Part shown: positions 25,127-35,979 of the stretch, piece after piece
Layout of the letters: each line of letters begins with the position of its first letter
Position numbering within the stretch: position 1 is the stretch's first letter
From: Pseudomonas asturiensis
Lineage (GTDB): Bacteria > Pseudomonadota > Gammaproteobacteria > Pseudomonadales > Pseudomonadaceae
Assembly (NCBI RefSeq): GCF_900143095.1
Contig: NZ_FRDA01000001.1
Location: 62,001-126,000, forward strand
Direction: 5' to 3'
DNA length: 64,000 nucleotides
Translations under genes and position numbers: made by a program
The notes under the pieces: generated by a model
Databases searched by the model: none
Seen by the model: only the letters and a program-made list of their open reading frames with translations
Told to the model about the DNA's origin: nothing

Positions 25127-27049
25127 ATGCCAACTATTACTCTTCCCGACGGCAGTCAACGTTCATTCGATCATGCGGTTTCCGTAGCCAATGTCGCGCT
25201 CTCGATTGGCGCGGGTCTGGCCAAGGCCACCGTGGCCGGTAAAGTCGACGGCAAGCTTGTCGACGCCTGCGACCTGATCGAGCACGACGCCAGTCTGCAG
25301 ATCATCACCCCGAAGGATCAGGAAGGACTGGAAATCATCCGTCACTCTTGCGCCCACCTGGTAGGCCATGCAGTCAAGCAGTTGTACCCGACTGCAAAAA
25401 TGGTCATCGGCCCGGTGATCGACGACGGTTTCTATTACGATATCGCCTACGAGCGCCCGTTCACGCCTGACGATATGGCGGCGATCGAGCAGCGCATGCA
25501 GCAGCTGATCGAAAAAGATTACGACGTCATCAAGAAAGTGACCCCGCGTGCTGAAGTGATCGAGGTGTTCAGCGCCCGTCACGAAGACTACAAGCTGCGC
25601 CTGGTCGAAGACATGCCGAATGAACAGGCCATGGGCCTGTACTATCACGAAGAATACGTCGACATGTGCCGCGGTCCGCACGTGCCTAACACCCGTTTTC
25701 TGAAATCCTTCAAGCTGACCAAGCTGTCCGGCGCCTACTGGCGCGGTGATGCCAAGAACGAGCAATTGCAGCGCGTGTATGGCACCGCATGGGCAGACAA
25801 GAAGCAACTGGCCGCTTATATCCAGCGTATCGAAGAAGCCGAAAAGCGTGACCATCGCAAGATTGGCAAGCGCCTGGGCCTTTTCCATACCCAGGAAGAA
25901 GCGCCGGGCATGGTGTTCTGGCACCCTCAGGGCTGGACCCTGTATCAGGTGCTTGAACAGTACATGCGCAAGGTTCAGCACGAAAACGGCTACCTTGAGA
26001 TCAAGACGCCGCAAGTGGTTGATCGCTCGTTGTGGGAAAAGTCCGGCCACTGGGCCAACTACGCCGACAACATGTTCACCACCGAGTCCGAGAGCCGGGA
26101 CTACGCTATCAAGCCCATGAACTGCCCGTGTCACGTGCAGGTATTCAATCAGGGCCTGAAAAGCTACCGTGAGCTGCCGATGCGCCTGGCCGAGTTCGGT
26201 GCCTGCCATCGCAACGAGCCTTCGGGTGCCTTGCACGGCATCATGCGCGTGCGTGGTTTCACTCAGGATGACGCGCACATCTTCTGCACCGAAGAGCAGA
26301 TGCAGTCCGAGTCCGCAGCTTTCATCAAGCTGACGCTGGATGTCTATGCCGACTTCGGCTTCAAGGACATCGAGCTCAAGCTGTCAACGCGCCCTGAAAA
26401 GCGTGTGGGTTCGGATGAGCTGTGGGATCGTGCGGAATCGGCACTGGCTTCTGCGCTCGACAGCGCAGGTCTGCCTTATGATCTGCAGCCGGGCGAGGGT
26501 GCTTTCTACGGTCCCAAGATCGAGTTCTCCCTGAAAGACTGCCTCGGCCGTGTATGGCAATGCGGTACCCTGCAGCTGGACTTCAACCTGCCGATCCGTT
26601 TGAGCGCCGAGTATGTCTCGGAAGACAACAGTCGCAAGAGTCCTGTGATGCTGCACCGTGCAATCCTCGGATCCTTCGAGCGTTTCATCGGTATTCTGAT
26701 CGAGCATTATGAAGGTGCATTCCCGGCCTGGCTCGCGCCGACTCAGGCGGTGATCATGAATATCACTGATAAACAGGCCGATTTTGCCCTCGAAGTGGAA
26801 AAAACCTTGGCTCAAAGCGGGTTTCGTGCCAAGTCCGACTTGAGAAATGAAAAGATCGGCTTTAAAATCCGTGAGCATACTTTGCTCAAGGTTCCTTATC
26901 TCCTTGTGATAGGAGATCGGGAGGTTGAAATGCAAACTGTCGCTGTGCGGACACGTGAAGGCGCTGACCTCGGCTCAATGCCGGTCGCCCAATTCGCTGA
27001 ATTCCTCGCACAAGCGGTTTCCCGGCGTGGTCGCCAAGATTCGGAGTAA
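25127..27049 (+). CDS. thrS: Threonine-tRNA ligase
   Basis: A 640-residue class II synthetase of standard length. An N-terminal TGS domain ([18 protein letters not shown]) and the editing domain with [17 protein letters not shown] are followed by the core with zinc ligands in [25 protein letters not shown] (motif 2) and a C-terminal anticodon-binding domain. The ATG at 25127 follows AGGAGAGGAGG. It heads the thrS-infC-rpmI-rplT block, and its stop codon shares a base with the unusual infC start. Confidence 0.98.
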   Translation: MPTITLPDGSQRSFDHAVSVANVALSIGAGLAKATVAGKVDGKLVDACDLIEHDASLQIITPKDQEGLEIIRHSCAHLVGHAVKQLYPTAKMVIGPVIDDGFYYDIAYERPFTPDDMAAIEQRMQQLIEKDYDVIKKVTPRAEVIEVFSARHEDYKLRLVEDMPNEQAMGLYYHEEYVDMCRGPHVPNTRFLKSFKLTKLSGAYWRGDAKNEQLQRVYGTAWADKKQLAAYIQRIEEAEKRDHRKIGKRLGLFHTQEEAPGMVFWHPQGWTLYQVLEQYMRKVQHENGYLEIKTPQVVDRSLWEKSGHWANYADNMFTTESESRDYAIKPMNCPCHVQVFNQGLKSYRELPMRLAEFGACHRNEPSGALHGIMRVRGFTQDDAHIFCTEEQMQSESAAFIKLTLDVYADFGFKDIELKLSTRPEKRVGSDELWDRAESALASALDSAGLPYDLQPGEGAFYGPKIEFSLKDCLGRVWQCGTLQLDFNLPIRLSAEYVSEDNSRKSPVMLHRAILGSFERFIGILIEHYEGAFPAWLAPTQAVIMNITDKQADFALEVEKTLAQSGFRAKSDLRNEKIGFKIREHTLLKVPYLLVIGDREVEMQTVAVRTREGADLGSMPVAQFAEFLAQAVSRRGRQDSE

Positions 27050-27600
27050 TTATTATTAAGCGTGAAATGAGACAAGATAAACGAGCTGCACCCAAGGCCC
27101 CGATCAATGAGAATATCTCGGCCCGCGAGGTTCGGTTAATTGGCGCTGACGGCGAGCAGATTGGCATCGTCTCGATTGATGAAGCGCTTCGTATAGCCGA
27201 AGAGGCGAAGCTGGATCTGGTAGAGATTTCTGCCGACGCACTACCTCCGGTCTGCCGTGTGATGGATTACGGCAAATCGATCTTCGAGAAGAAGAAGCAG
27301 GTGGCTGCAGCGAAGAAAAACCAGAAACAGATCCAGGTTAAAGAAATCAAGTTTCGTCCAGGGACGGAGGAAGGGGATTACCAGGTAAAACTGCGCAACC
27401 TGGTACGTTTCCTGAGTGACGGGGACAGGGCCAAGGTATCGTTGAGATTCCGTGGTCGTGAGATGGCCCACCAGGAGCTGGGTATGGAATTGTTGAAGCG
27501 GGTTGAAGCTGACCTTCTCGAATACGGTTCCGTCGAACAGCATCCTAAGATGGAAGGACGCCAGCTGATCATGGTCATCGCCCCGAAAAAGAAGAAATAA
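27049..27600 (+). CDS. infC: Translation initiation factor IF-3 with non-standard ATT start
   Basis: The frame is typical IF-3 ([23 protein letters not shown], then [22 protein letters not shown] and the ending APKKKK). No ATG fits the known N-terminus; Pseudomonas IF-3 begins [10 protein letters not shown], matching three consecutive ATT codons at 27049, 27052 and 27055 just after GGAG (27043-27046). I give the first, which overlaps the last base of the thrS stop; the exact ATT is uncertain. A rare AUU start is the known basis of IF-3 autoregulation. Confidence 0.93.
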   Translation: MIIKREMRQDKRAAPKAPINENISAREVRLIGADGEQIGIVSIDEALRIAEEAKLDLVEISADALPPVCRVMDYGKSIFEKKKQVAAAKKNQKQIQVKEIKFRPGTEEGDYQVKLRNLVRFLSDGDRAKVSLRFRGREMAHQELGMELLKRVEADLLEYGSVEQHPKMEGRQLIMVIAPKKKK

Positions 27601-27660
27601 CCACCAGGGCACGGCAGGCCTTGCGGTTATGTTTATCAACTGAATGCGGAGTATCCGAAC

Positions 27661-27855
27661 ATGCCAAAGATGAAGACTAAAAGTGGTGCAGCTAAGCGGT
27701 TTCTGAAAACTGCTAACGGCATCAAGCACAAACACGCTTTCAAGAGCCACATCCTGACCAAAATGTCGACAAAGCGTAAGCGTCAACTGCGCGGAAGCAG
27801 CTTGCTGCATCCGTCCGACGTGGCAAAAGTCGAGCGCATGCTGCGCCTTCGTTAA
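27661..27855 (+). CDS. rpmI: 50S ribosomal protein L35
   Basis: A 64-residue basic protein with the standard L35 sequence: [43 protein letters not shown] and the C-terminal VERMLRLR. It lies between infC and rplT in the usual order and is probably controlled together with L20. Confidence 0.98.
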   Translation: MPKMKTKSGAAKRFLKTANGIKHKHAFKSHILTKMSTKRKRQLRGSSLLHPSDVAKVERMLRLR

Positions 27856-27884
27856 TTTTGATCAAGATATAGAGGAAGTAACTC

Positions 27885-28241
27885 ATGGCTCGTGTAAAGC
27901 GTGGCGTCATTGCCCGTAAGCGTCACAAAAAAATTCTGAAACTTGCTAAAGGCTACTACGGCGCGCGTTCACGCGTATTCCGTGTTGCCAAGCAAGCGGT
28001 AATCAAGGCAGGCCAATACGCCTACCGTGACCGTCGTCAGAAAAAACGTCAGTTCCGCGCTCTGTGGATCGCTCGTATCAACGCTGGTGCTCGTGTTAAC
28101 GGTCTGTCCTACAGCCGTTTCATTGCCGGCCTGAAAAAAGCGTCCATCGAGATCGACCGTAAGGTTCTGGCTGATCTGGCAGTGAACGAAAAAGCGGCGT
28201 TTGCTGCGATTGTCGAGAAAGCTAAAGCCACCTTGGCCTAA
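27885..28241 (+). CDS. rplT: 50S ribosomal protein L20
   Basis: A 118-residue protein with the conserved [29 protein letters not shown] start and [21 protein letters not shown] core. It binds 23S rRNA early in assembly. GAGGAAGTAACTC precedes the ATG. Strong hairpins separate it from pheS. Confidence 0.98.
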
Positions 28242-28259
28242 GTCCCCGACAATCACTGG

Positions 28260-28274
28260 CCCCGGTTTCCGGGG
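28260..28274 (+). other. Small GC hairpin after rplT
   Basis: CCCCGG TTT CCGGGG: a six-base GC stem just after the rplT stop. No T run follows. It may stabilise the message end or act together with the larger hairpin at 28292. Confidence 0.5.
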
Positions 28275-28291
28275 TCGGTGTTGAACGTCAT

Positions 28292-29361
<1,070 letters not shown>

Positions 29362-29393
29362 GTCGAACGTAACGAATCTTTCAGGAGAGCAGG

Positions 29394-31772
29394 ATGAAAT
29401 TCAGTGAACAATGGCTGCGCGGCTGGGTAAGCCCGCAGGTTTCCCGTGACGAGCTGGTTGCTCGTCTGTCGATGGCCGGTCTTGAGGTTGACAGCGTCAC
29501 GCTGGCCGCCGGCGTCTTTACCGGGGTTGTGGTCGGCGAAGTGCTGAGCACCGAGCAGCATCCAGACGCCGACAAACTGCGCGTTTGCCAGGTCAGCAAT
29601 GGCTCCGAGACTTTCCAGGTCGTTTGTGGCGCACCGAACGTGCGCCCTGGTCTGAAAATTCCGTTCGCCATGATCGGCGCCGAACTGCCCGGCGATTTCA
29701 AAATCAAGAAAGCCAAGCTGCGTGGTGTCGAGTCCAACGGCATGTTGTGTTCCGCTGCCGAATTGCAGGCGGGCGAGGGCAATGATGGCTTGATGGAGCT
29801 GGCCGCTGATGCACCCGTGGGCCAGGACATTCGTGTCTATCTGGGCCTGGACGATGCGAGCATCGAGGTTGACCTGACCCCGAACCGTGGCGACTGCCTT
29901 TCGGTGGCTGGTCTGGCCCGAGAAGTCGGCGCACTTTACGCCGCTGAAGTGACACGCCCGCAGGTCGCAACCGTTGCTGCCGTACACGATGAAGTCCGTC
30001 CTGTCGAAGTGCTGGCGCCCGCTGCGTGCCCGCGCTACCTGGGTCGCGTCATCCGCAATGTCGATCTTTCGCGCCCGACGCCGCTGTGGATGGTCGAGCG
30101 CCTGCGTCGTTCCGATGTACGCAGCATCGATGCCGCAGTCGACATCACCAATTATGTGATGCTGGAGTTGGGGCAGCCACTGCATGCATTCGACCTGGCT
30201 GAAATCAACGGCGGGATTCGCGTGCGCATGGCCGAGGAGGGCGAGAAGCTCGTTCTGCTCGACGGCCAGGAAGTCAGTCTGCGCGCCGACACGCTGGTCA
30301 TTGCCGACCACCAGCGTGCCTTGGCCATCGCCGGTGTCATGGGTGGCGAGCACAGCGGTGTGACTGCGAGTACACGCGATATATTCCTGGAGAGCGCGTT
30401 CTTCGACACCATCTCGGTGGCTGGCAAGGCGCGTTCTTACGGTCTGCACACTGACGCATCCCACCGCTACGAGCGTGGCGTTGACTGGCAGCTGGCTCGA
30501 GAGGCGATGGAGCGGGCAACCGGTCTGTTGCTGGAAATCACCGGTGGCGAAGCAGGTCCTGTGATCGAAACCGTCAGCGAACAGCACTTGCCGTCCGTGG
30601 CTCCAGTGACGTTGCGGGCAAGCCGTGTCGAGCAGATGCTGGGCCTGGTGATCGAGAACGCTGAAATCGAGCGTCTGCTGAAGGCGCTGGGTCTGGGTGT
30701 ATCGGCAGAGGCCGACGGCCAGTGGCATGTCACTGTGCCAAGTCATCGTTTCGACATCAGCCTTGAAGTCGACCTGATTGAAGAGCTGGCGCGTCTGTAC
30801 GGCTATAACCGCCTGCCGGTTCGTTATCCGCAAGCCCGTCTTGCGCCACAGGCCAAGGCCGAAGCCCAGGGCGATCTGCCAGAGTTGCGCCGTCTGCTGG
30901 TTGCACGCGGTTATCAGGAAGCGATCACCTACAGCTTCATCGATCCCAAGTGGTTCGAGCTGTTCACGCCAGGCGTCAAGCCGTTGTTGCTGGCCAACCC
31001 GATCTCCAATGACATGGCGGCGATGCGCGCCTCGCTGTGGCCAGGTCTGGTCAAGGCGTTGCAGCACAACCTCAACCGTCAGCAGGATCGTGTGCGGATG
31101 TTCGAAAGTGGCCTGCGTTTCGTCGGTCAGCTGGAAGGCCTGAAGCAAGAGCCGATGCTGGCGGGTGTGGTCTGTGGCAGCCGCTTGCCGGAAGGTTGGG
31201 CGCAAGGTCGCGACGCAGTCGATTTCTTCGATGTAAAGGCCGATGTCGAAGCCGTGCTGGGCTTTGCCGGTGCGCTGGGCGATTTCAGCTTCACGCCAGG
31301 CGAGCATCCTGCGCTTCATCCTGGCCAGACCGCGCGTATCCTGCGCAATGGTCGTGAAGTGGGCTTCCTGGGCGCCATTCACCCTGAGCTGTCGAAAAAC
31401 CTGGGGCTGGATCGTCCGGTGTTCGTCTTCGAGCTGGTTCTTGGCGAAGTTGCCAAAGGCCGGCTGCCGAAATTCCACGAGCTGTCGCGTTTCCCGGAAG
31501 TTCGTCGCGACCTGGCACTTCTGGCCGATCGGGATGTCTCTTCCAGTGCGGTTCTGGACGTTATTCGTGAAAATGCAGGCGAATGGCTCACAGACCTCAG
31601 GCTATTTGATGTTTATCAGGGTAAAGGCATTGATCCGCATAGAAAAAGCCTTGCGGTCGGCTTGACCTGGCAGCATCCATCGCGCACTCTTAATGACGAT
31701 GAGGTAAACGCAACGACACTTGCCATCCTCACCTCGCTCGAGGAGAGGTTAAACGCCACATTAAGGAAGTAG
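29394..31772 (+). CDS. pheT: Phenylalanine-tRNA ligase beta subunit
   Basis: A 792-residue beta subunit of normal length: N-terminal EMAP-like tRNA-binding domain (VGEVLSTEQHPDADKLRVCQV), B3/B4 editing domain, B5 domain and a C-terminal ferredoxin-fold anticodon-binding domain (FPEVRRDLALLADRDV). CAGGAGAGCAGG precedes the ATG. ihfA follows after only 3 bases, so the operon continues. Confidence 0.98.
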   Translation: MKFSEQWLRGWVSPQVSRDELVARLSMAGLEVDSVTLAAGVFTGVVVGEVLSTEQHPDADKLRVCQVSNGSETFQVVCGAPNVRPGLKIPFAMIGAELPGDFKIKKAKLRGVESNGMLCSAAELQAGEGNDGLMELAADAPVGQDIRVYLGLDDASIEVDLTPNRGDCLSVAGLAREVGALYAAEVTRPQVATVAAVHDEVRPVEVLAPAACPRYLGRVIRNVDLSRPTPLWMVERLRRSDVRSIDAAVDITNYVMLELGQPLHAFDLAEINGGIRVRMAEEGEKLVLLDGQEVSLRADTLVIADHQRALAIAGVMGGEHSGVTASTRDIFLESAFFDTISVAGKARSYGLHTDASHRYERGVDWQLAREAMERATGLLLEITGGEAGPVIETVSEQHLPSVAPVTLRASRVEQMLGLVIENAEIERLLKALGLGVSAEADGQWHVTVPSHRFDISLEVDLIEELARLYGYNRLPVRYPQARLAPQAKAEAQGDLPELRRLLVARGYQEAITYSFIDPKWFELFTPGVKPLLLANPISNDMAAMRASLWPGLVKALQHNLNRQQDRVRMFESGLRFVGQLEGLKQEPMLAGVVCGSRLPEGWAQGRDAVDFFDVKADVEAVLGFAGALGDFSFTPGEHPALHPGQTARILRNGREVGFLGAIHPELSKNLGLDRPVFVFELVLGEVAKGRLPKFHELSRFPEVRRDLALLADRDVSSSAVLDVIRENAGEWLTDLRLFDVYQGKGIDPHRKSLAVGLTWQHPSRTLNDDEVNATTLAILTSLEERLNATLRK

Positions 31773-31775
31773 CGT

Positions 31776-32078
31776 ATGGGGGCTCTGACGAAAGCTGAAA
31801 TGGCCGAACGTCTGTACGAAGAGCTGGGCCTGAATAAACGAGAAGCCAAGGAATTGGTGGAGCTGTTCTTTGAGGAAATCAGGCACGCTCTGGAAGATAA
31901 CGAACAGGTGAAATTGTCCGGTTTCGGCAATTTCGACCTGCGAGATAAACGCCAGCGGCCTGGGAGAAATCCCAAGACCGGCGAAGAAATTCCGATCACG
32001 GCACGCCGTGTGGTCACCTTTCGTCCAGGGCAGAAGTTGAAGGCCCGAGTTGAGGCATATGCTGGAACCAAGTCATAA
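31776..32078 (+). CDS. ihfA: Integration host factor alpha subunit
   Basis: A 100-residue HU/IHF-family protein: [59 protein letters not shown] with the DNA-bending Pro arm, then [16 protein letters not shown] bends DNA for recombination and transcription. It lies directly after pheT as in many gammaproteobacteria, and its end overlaps the start of the MerR-like gene. Confidence 0.98.
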   Translation: MGALTKAEMAERLYEELGLNKREAKELVELFFEEIRHALEDNEQVKLSGFGNFDLRDKRQRPGRNPKTGEEIPITARRVVTFRPGQKLKARVEAYAGTKS

Positions 32079-32415
32079 CGACGAGCTGCCGCCGATCCCT
32101 GGCAAACGCTACTTCACCATTGGTGAGGTGAGTGAGCTCTGCGCGGTGAAACCGCACGTTTTGCGCTACTGGGAACAGGAATTTCCTCAGCTCAACCCCG
32201 TCAAACGCCGCGGAAATCGTCGGTATTATCAGCGCCAGGATGTGCTGATGATCCGCCAGATCCGCGGTTTGCTGTACGACCAGGGCTTTACCATCGGCGG
32301 GGCGCGTTTGCGCCTGACCAATGGCGAGGTCAAGGACGATGCTCAGCAGTACAAGCAGATGATCCGGCAGATGATTGCCGAGCTGGAAGATGTGCTGGTG
32401 ATGCTCAAGGCTTAA
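32059..32415 (+). CDS. MerR-family transcriptional regulator
   Basis: A 118-residue protein with the N-terminal MerR winged helix-turn-helix ([46 protein letters not shown]) and a short dimerisation helix. It has no metal-binding cysteine loop or ligand domain. The ATG at 32059 lies inside the end of ihfA, so the two are coupled. This small MerR protein next to ihfA is common in gammaproteobacteria; its target is unknown. Confidence 0.93.
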   Translation: MLEPSHNDELPPIPGKRYFTIGEVSELCAVKPHVLRYWEQEFPQLNPVKRRGNRRYYQRQDVLMIRQIRGLLYDQGFTIGGARLRLTNGEVKDDAQQYKQMIRQMIAELEDVLVMLKA

Positions 32416-32455
32416 CTGGGCCAACCAGATACTTCCATAATTCAAAAGCTTAGGG

Positions 32456-32461
32456 TATATT
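32456..32461 (+). promoter_or_regulatory. Possible -10 box of the tRNA-Pro promoter
   Basis: GGGTATATT contains TATATT (32456-32461), with TTCCAT 17 bases upstream as a poor -35 box. It would start transcription about 35 bases before the tRNA. Confidence 0.35.
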
Positions 32462-32503
32462 CCTCGAAGTTTTCGCAGCATGCGAAACAGATTCACGCCT
32501 AGT

Positions 32504-32580
32504 CGGGGCGTAGCGCAGTCCGGTAGCGCACTAGCATGGGGTGCTAGGGGTCGAGTGTTCGAATCACTCCGTCCCGACCA
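32504..32580 (+). tRNA. tRNA-Pro (GGG anticodon)
   Basis: A 77-base tRNA with encoded CCA. The acceptor stem CGGGGCG pairs with CGTCCCG; the D arm is GCGCAGTCCGGTAGCGC. The anticodon arm CTAGC ATGGGGT GCTAG gives anticodon GGG, and the T arm carries TTCGAATC. Its 3' half is duplicated at 37854-37894, which marks it as the integration site of an island. A terminator follows. Confidence 0.96.
32539..32579 (+). repeat. attL: 41-bp direct repeat inside tRNA-Pro
   Basis: This 3' part of the tRNA recurs at 37854-37894 with 39 of 41 bases identical. It includes the anticodon-stem 3' strand, variable loop, T arm and acceptor strand up to CGACC. Tyrosine integrases of the P4 type recombine at such tRNA 3' ends. 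Confidence 0.88.
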
Positions 32581-32597
32581 TATTTTTCAGTAAGTTA

Positions 32598-32626
32598 GGC
32601 CAATGTTCGCACCATTGGCCTTTTTT
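32598..32626 (+). terminator. Terminator of tRNA-Pro
   Basis: GGCCAATG, loop TTCGCAC, CATTGGCC and TTTTTT: a clear rho-independent terminator 17 bases after the tRNA. Confidence 0.93.
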
Positions 32627-32656
32627 ACGTGCGTGATTTTTGCGTGTTGCCGCTGA

Positions 32657-34099
32657 CCGAAAACTGACCCAGGTGTTCAACTGCTTCTGCTCACTTTCCG
32701 AGCAGGAGGAGCGCCCAAAGCCACTCAGCCGGCGTACCAGCGGTGCGCGACCTTCAACAAACTCAGCCCATTCCACGACACGCTGGAACAGGCGCTGAAA
32801 GCCGACTCGTTCCGGGCAAAGCACAATCGCAGAAGCGCCAAAGCACTTTTCGAGCAGATCAAGGCCGAGGGTTATGACGGTGGCTACAGCCAGCTCACGG
32901 CGTTTGTACGCTCGTGGCGAGGTGAGCAAGGCAAGTCTTTACGCGCTTTTGTACCGCTGACGTTTGCGCTCGGTGAAGCTTTTCAATTTGACTGGAGCGA
33001 AGAAGGACTGCTGATCGGTGGCCTGTTTCGACGCATCCAGGTCTCCCACATGAAGCTGTGCGCCAGTCGCGCATTCTGGTTGGTTGCGTACCCTAGCCAA
33101 GGTCACGAGATGCTATTCGATGCCCATACACGCTCGTTCGGAGCGTTAGGTGGCGTGCCGCGTCGCGGCATCTACGACAACATGAAAACGGCTGTCGACA
33201 AGGTTAATAAAGGCAAGGGCCGCACGGTCAATGCCTGGTTTTCCGTGATGTGTGCGCACTACCTGTTCGATCCGGATTTCTGCAACGTAGCCTCTGGCTG
33301 GGAAAAGGGCATTGTCGAGAAGAACGTTCAAGACAGTCGACGGCGCATTTGGCTTGACGCTCAAAACTGCATGTTCCACACCTTCGAGGAATTGAATGCC
33401 TGGCTCGGCCAACGCTGTCGTGCGCTCTGGAACGAGCTGCTGCATCCGCAGTACAACGGACTTACGGTGGCGGAAGTTTTGGAGCTGGAACGGGTCGAAA
33501 TGATGCCGATGCCGACGGCCTTTGATGGCTACGTCGAGCGTACCGTATGGGTCTCCAGCACCTGCCTGATCAGCGTGGCGCGAAATCGCTATTCGGTGAC
33601 TTGTGAGCGAGTCGGCCAGTGGGTCAGCAGCCGTCTTTACCCATCCCGGATCGTGGTCATCGCCGATGAAACGATGATTGCCAGCCACGAGCGCCTCTTT
33701 GATCGAGATCAGGTCAGTTTTGACTGGCAGCATTACATCCCACTCATCGAACGCAAGCCGGGTGCACTGCGCAATGGCGCACCGTTTGCCGATCTGCCCA
33801 ATCCGTTGCGGCTTCTTAAACGGGGCCTGAGACGTCACAGCAACGGTGATCGAATCATGACGCAGGTGCTCGCTGCCGTGCCCATCGCCGGTCTCGACCC
33901 GGTGCTGGTAGCGGTAGAACTGGTGCTTGAGTCGGGGAGTCTGAGCGCCGATCACATCTTAAATGTTCTCGCCCGACTCACCGCTACTGCACCACCGCCT
34001 TCCGTAGAAACCAGCCTGCAACTCAAGGTGGCTCCAGTTGCCAACACGGCCCGATATGACCAACTCCGTACAACAGATGAGGAGAGCCGCAATGCGTGA
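32657..34099 (+). pseudogene. istA: IstA-type IS21 transposase, 5' end missing
   Basis: The frame is open from 32657 but has no ATG until 33050. The recognisable protein begins around LSPFHDTLEQALKADSF and includes the integrase core with FQFDWSEEG (first catalytic Asp), RGIYDNMKTAVDK (second Asp) and GWEKGIVEKNVQ (catalytic Glu). The N-terminal helix-turn-helix is absent. A ribosome site (AGGAGGAGCG, 32704-32713) runs straight into mid-protein sequence, so an internal deletion removed the start and HTH. The stop overlaps the istB start. Confidence 0.8.
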
Positions 34100-34895
34100 C
34101 TTGATGGCAGAACTTAAAGAACTGCGTCTGCATGGCATGGCGCAGGCTTGGAAAGAACTAGCGGCCCAGGGAGAAGCTTCGACGGCATCCTCGAAATGGC
34201 TGCTTGAGCATCTGCTCCAACAGGAGCAGGCAGATCGCGCCGTGCGCTCTGTGAATCATCAGATGAACATGGCAAAGCTCCCCATGCACCGTGATTTAGC
34301 TGGCTTTGACTTCAGCGCTTCCAGCGCAGATGCCCGTCTGGTCAAGGAATTATCCAGCCTTGAGTTTACGGAGACTGCGCAAAATGTCGTGTTCATTGGT
34401 GGGCCTGGAACCGGAAAAACACACCTGGCCAGTGCCTTGGCCGTGTCCGGAATCACCACTCATAACAAACGACTACGATTCTTCTCCACAGTCGATCTCG
34501 TCAACCTGCTGGAGCGTGAAGAGTACGATGGTAAGGCAGGCCGAATCGCCCAGGGACTGCTTCGGACAGACCTGGTGATACTCGATGAGCTGGGGTATTT
34601 ACCCTTCAGTCAGAGTGGTGGCGCGCTGTTATTTCACCTGCTTTCAAAACTGTACGAGCATACCAGCGTGGTCATCACCACCAACCTCAGCTTCTCGGAA
34701 TGGTCGAGTGTGTTTGGCGACGCCAAGATGACCACAGCGTTGCTGGATCGGCTGACACACCACTGCCATATCGTCGAAACGGGCAACGAGTCCTACCGCC
34801 TGCAACACAGCACCTTGGCCGCCCAGACAAAGATCAAATCGCGTGAACGAAAGCTCAAGGACGAAGATGGTATCGAGGACGATGAAGCGTTTTGA
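34092..34895 (+). CDS. istB: IstB-type IS21 helper ATPase
   Basis: A 267-residue AAA+ protein of the DnaC/IstB family: Walker [12 protein letters not shown] (about residue 104), Walker [14 protein letters not shown], and sensor 1 [13 protein letters not shown]. It activates IstA and selects target DNA. GAGGAGAG precedes the ATG at 34092, which overlaps the istA stop as usual in IS21 elements. It appears intact. Confidence 0.93.
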   Translation: MRDLMAELKELRLHGMAQAWKELAAQGEASTASSKWLLEHLLQQEQADRAVRSVNHQMNMAKLPMHRDLAGFDFSASSADARLVKELSSLEFTETAQNVVFIGGPGTGKTHLASALAVSGITTHNKRLRFFSTVDLVNLLEREEYDGKAGRIAQGLLRTDLVILDELGYLPFSQSGGALLFHLLSKLYEHTSVVITTNLSFSEWSSVFGDAKMTTALLDRLTHHCHIVETGNESYRLQHSTLAAQTKIKSRERKLKDEDGIEDDEAF

Positions 34896-35048
34896 TCTGC
34901 ACCGTAAACACCCTTCCGCATGCCTGCATGCGGTGGGGCCAGATGCGTCTTCAACCAGGACACTACGGCTAAGCTTATCCACAATTGCTGGGGCAAAAAT
35001 CAGCAATCCGCCCTGGGTCAATTTTCAATCGGCAGAGTGGGTCAGTTT

Positions 35049-35180
35049 TCAATCAGCGCCAACAGGTTCGTCAGCAGGGCCGCTTGTGAGGGCTCCACAC
35101 TCAGGGTTAGCGCATCGATTACCCGCTCTCTTCGCCAGAACCGTAATCACTGCTTGTTTAAAACGGTCCTCTGTACTCAT
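35049..35180 (-). pseudogene. 5' stump of an HNH-type endonuclease gene cut by IS21
   Basis: From the ATG at 35180 (preceded by CCGGAGGCTTA) the frame gives STEDRFKQAVITVLAKRAG and then NRCANPECGALTSGPADEP. It enters the IS end at 35064 and stops at a TGA inside the IS. The CANPEC knuckle followed by TSGP resembles the start of HNH-type zinc-binding proteins often found with defence systems. Only about 39 native codons remain and the rest is not found on the other side of the IS, so it was deleted. Confidence 0.6.
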
Positions 35181-35224
35181 TAAGCCTCCGGCACTGACGA
35201 AAGATTAGAACCCGAAAACTTCAA

Positions 35225-35271
35225 TCTCGCGGACAATTAGCGAGATCTGATCCGAAGCAGATCTCCGGATC
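35225..35271 (-). other. Overlapping alternative hairpins
   Basis: Three stems share bases: TCTCGC/GCGAGA (35225-35245), AGATCTG/CAGATCT (35243-35264) and GATCCG/CGGATC (35249-35271). They lie between the small-gene operon and the HNH stump, in the leader of the latter. Mutually exclusive pairing could mean attenuation, or simply a terminator cluster. No T run is obvious. Confidence 0.35.
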
Positions 35272-35334
35272 TAGGGGAGGCTCTGTGAAGGCGGTGAAAT
35301 TCGTCTCAGTCACCGCCAATTTTCGTTAAAGACT

Positions 35335-35580
35335 TCAGTTGGCTAAACCAGGCATCTCAACGCAGTGAACCAGAATATTATTTCTTACTACCTTCCCGCT
35401 CATCTGGTGGAGGGTCACCGATACCTGCTGAATGTGAAGGTGAGTCTGAGGCGGCTGCTGATAACCATCAGCGATTAAGTCTATGTGCGCGCCTACGCAG
35501 ATATGGGGCATAGCTCCTTCAGTTGTGATGCTTGCGATTTCATGCTCTGGACCGAGGACAAAGCGGTATGTGTGCTGCAT
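35335..35580 (-). CDS. Small hypothetical protein of the island
   Basis: An 81-residue protein. AAGGAAGACACC precedes the ATG at 35580, better than the GTG or ATG further up. The sequence (MQHTYRFVLGPEHEIASITT, later HLHIQQVSVTLHQMSG) is beta-rich and soluble, without motifs that I know. It is third in a row of small minus-strand genes. A hairpin GGCGGTGA/TCACCGCC at 35291-35318 follows its end and may terminate. Confidence 0.55.
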   Translation of the reverse strand: MQHTYRFVLGPEHEIASITTEGAMPHICVGAHIDLIADGYQQPPQTHLHIQQVSVTLHQMSGKVVRNNILVHCVEMPGLAN

Positions 35581-35691
35581 GGTGTCTTCCTTGATCGGTA
35601 GGTGAGGGCAGGGCACTCGCTGAGCGAGTAGCCTGGGTTGAAATTGGGGCCTTCTGTCCTGCAGGGTGGCGAGGACAGGGCTTTGACTAGG

Positions 35692-35979
35692 TCATTTGAG
35701 CTTGGCCTTTAGCATGTCAAACATGCTCGCCTTTGCGCGGGCCACGAATTCGTCTTCTGTTTCGCCCTGGCCAGGCAGGCCAAGCTCTGACTCGAGTTCA
35801 TTCAGGAAATCGTCACTCGTCACAAGGCTGGCCGCGCCGTCCGAGAACTTTTGAGCTTTTGTTGCGCCCAGCGCGGCCCCTAGAACAGCAAACGTTGTGA
35901 GGCTAATTTCTGCCTTGGTAGTTGCCGCAAGCGTGCCAGCCGCCTTTTTCGAATGCATGAGCTCGACCAAAGATTTCAT
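35692..35979 (-). CDS. Small hypothetical protein of the island
   Basis: A 95-residue protein: a helix-prone N-terminus (MKSLVELMHSKKAAGTLAA), a mildly hydrophobic Ala-rich centre (ISLTTFAVLGAALGATKAQ) and an acidic C-terminal half (FLNELESELGLPGQGETEDEFVARA). Its start codon overlaps the stop of the 51-residue gene upstream (ATGA). Not recognised; the centre could be a short membrane or amphipathic helix. Confidence 0.6.
   Translation of the reverse strand: MKSLVELMHSKKAAGTLAATTKAEISLTTFAVLGAALGATKAQKFSDGAASLVTSDDFLNELESELGLPGQGETEDEFVARAKASMFDMLKAKLK

Larger units (their letters stand above)
32645..35064 (+). mobile_element. IS21-family insertion sequence
   Basis: A 2420-bp element with 28-bp imperfect terminal repeats (TGTTGCCGCTGACC... 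at the left, inverted TGTTGGCGCTGATT... at the right, four mismatches, both with GAAAACTGACCCA). A further inner copy lies near 35013-35035. It encodes an IstA-like transposase lacking its start and an intact IstB. I see no target duplication (left flank TTTTGCG, right flank GGTTCGT), which suggests that one side was lost by deletion. Confidence 0.88.

Noticed and set aside
25163-26278. A long minus-strand frame opposite thrS
   Set aside because: Shadow frame of thrS with no domain or ribosome site.
32641-35071. Target-site duplication of the IS21 element
   Set aside because: The flanks TTTTGCG and GGTTCGT do not match; no duplication can be claimed.
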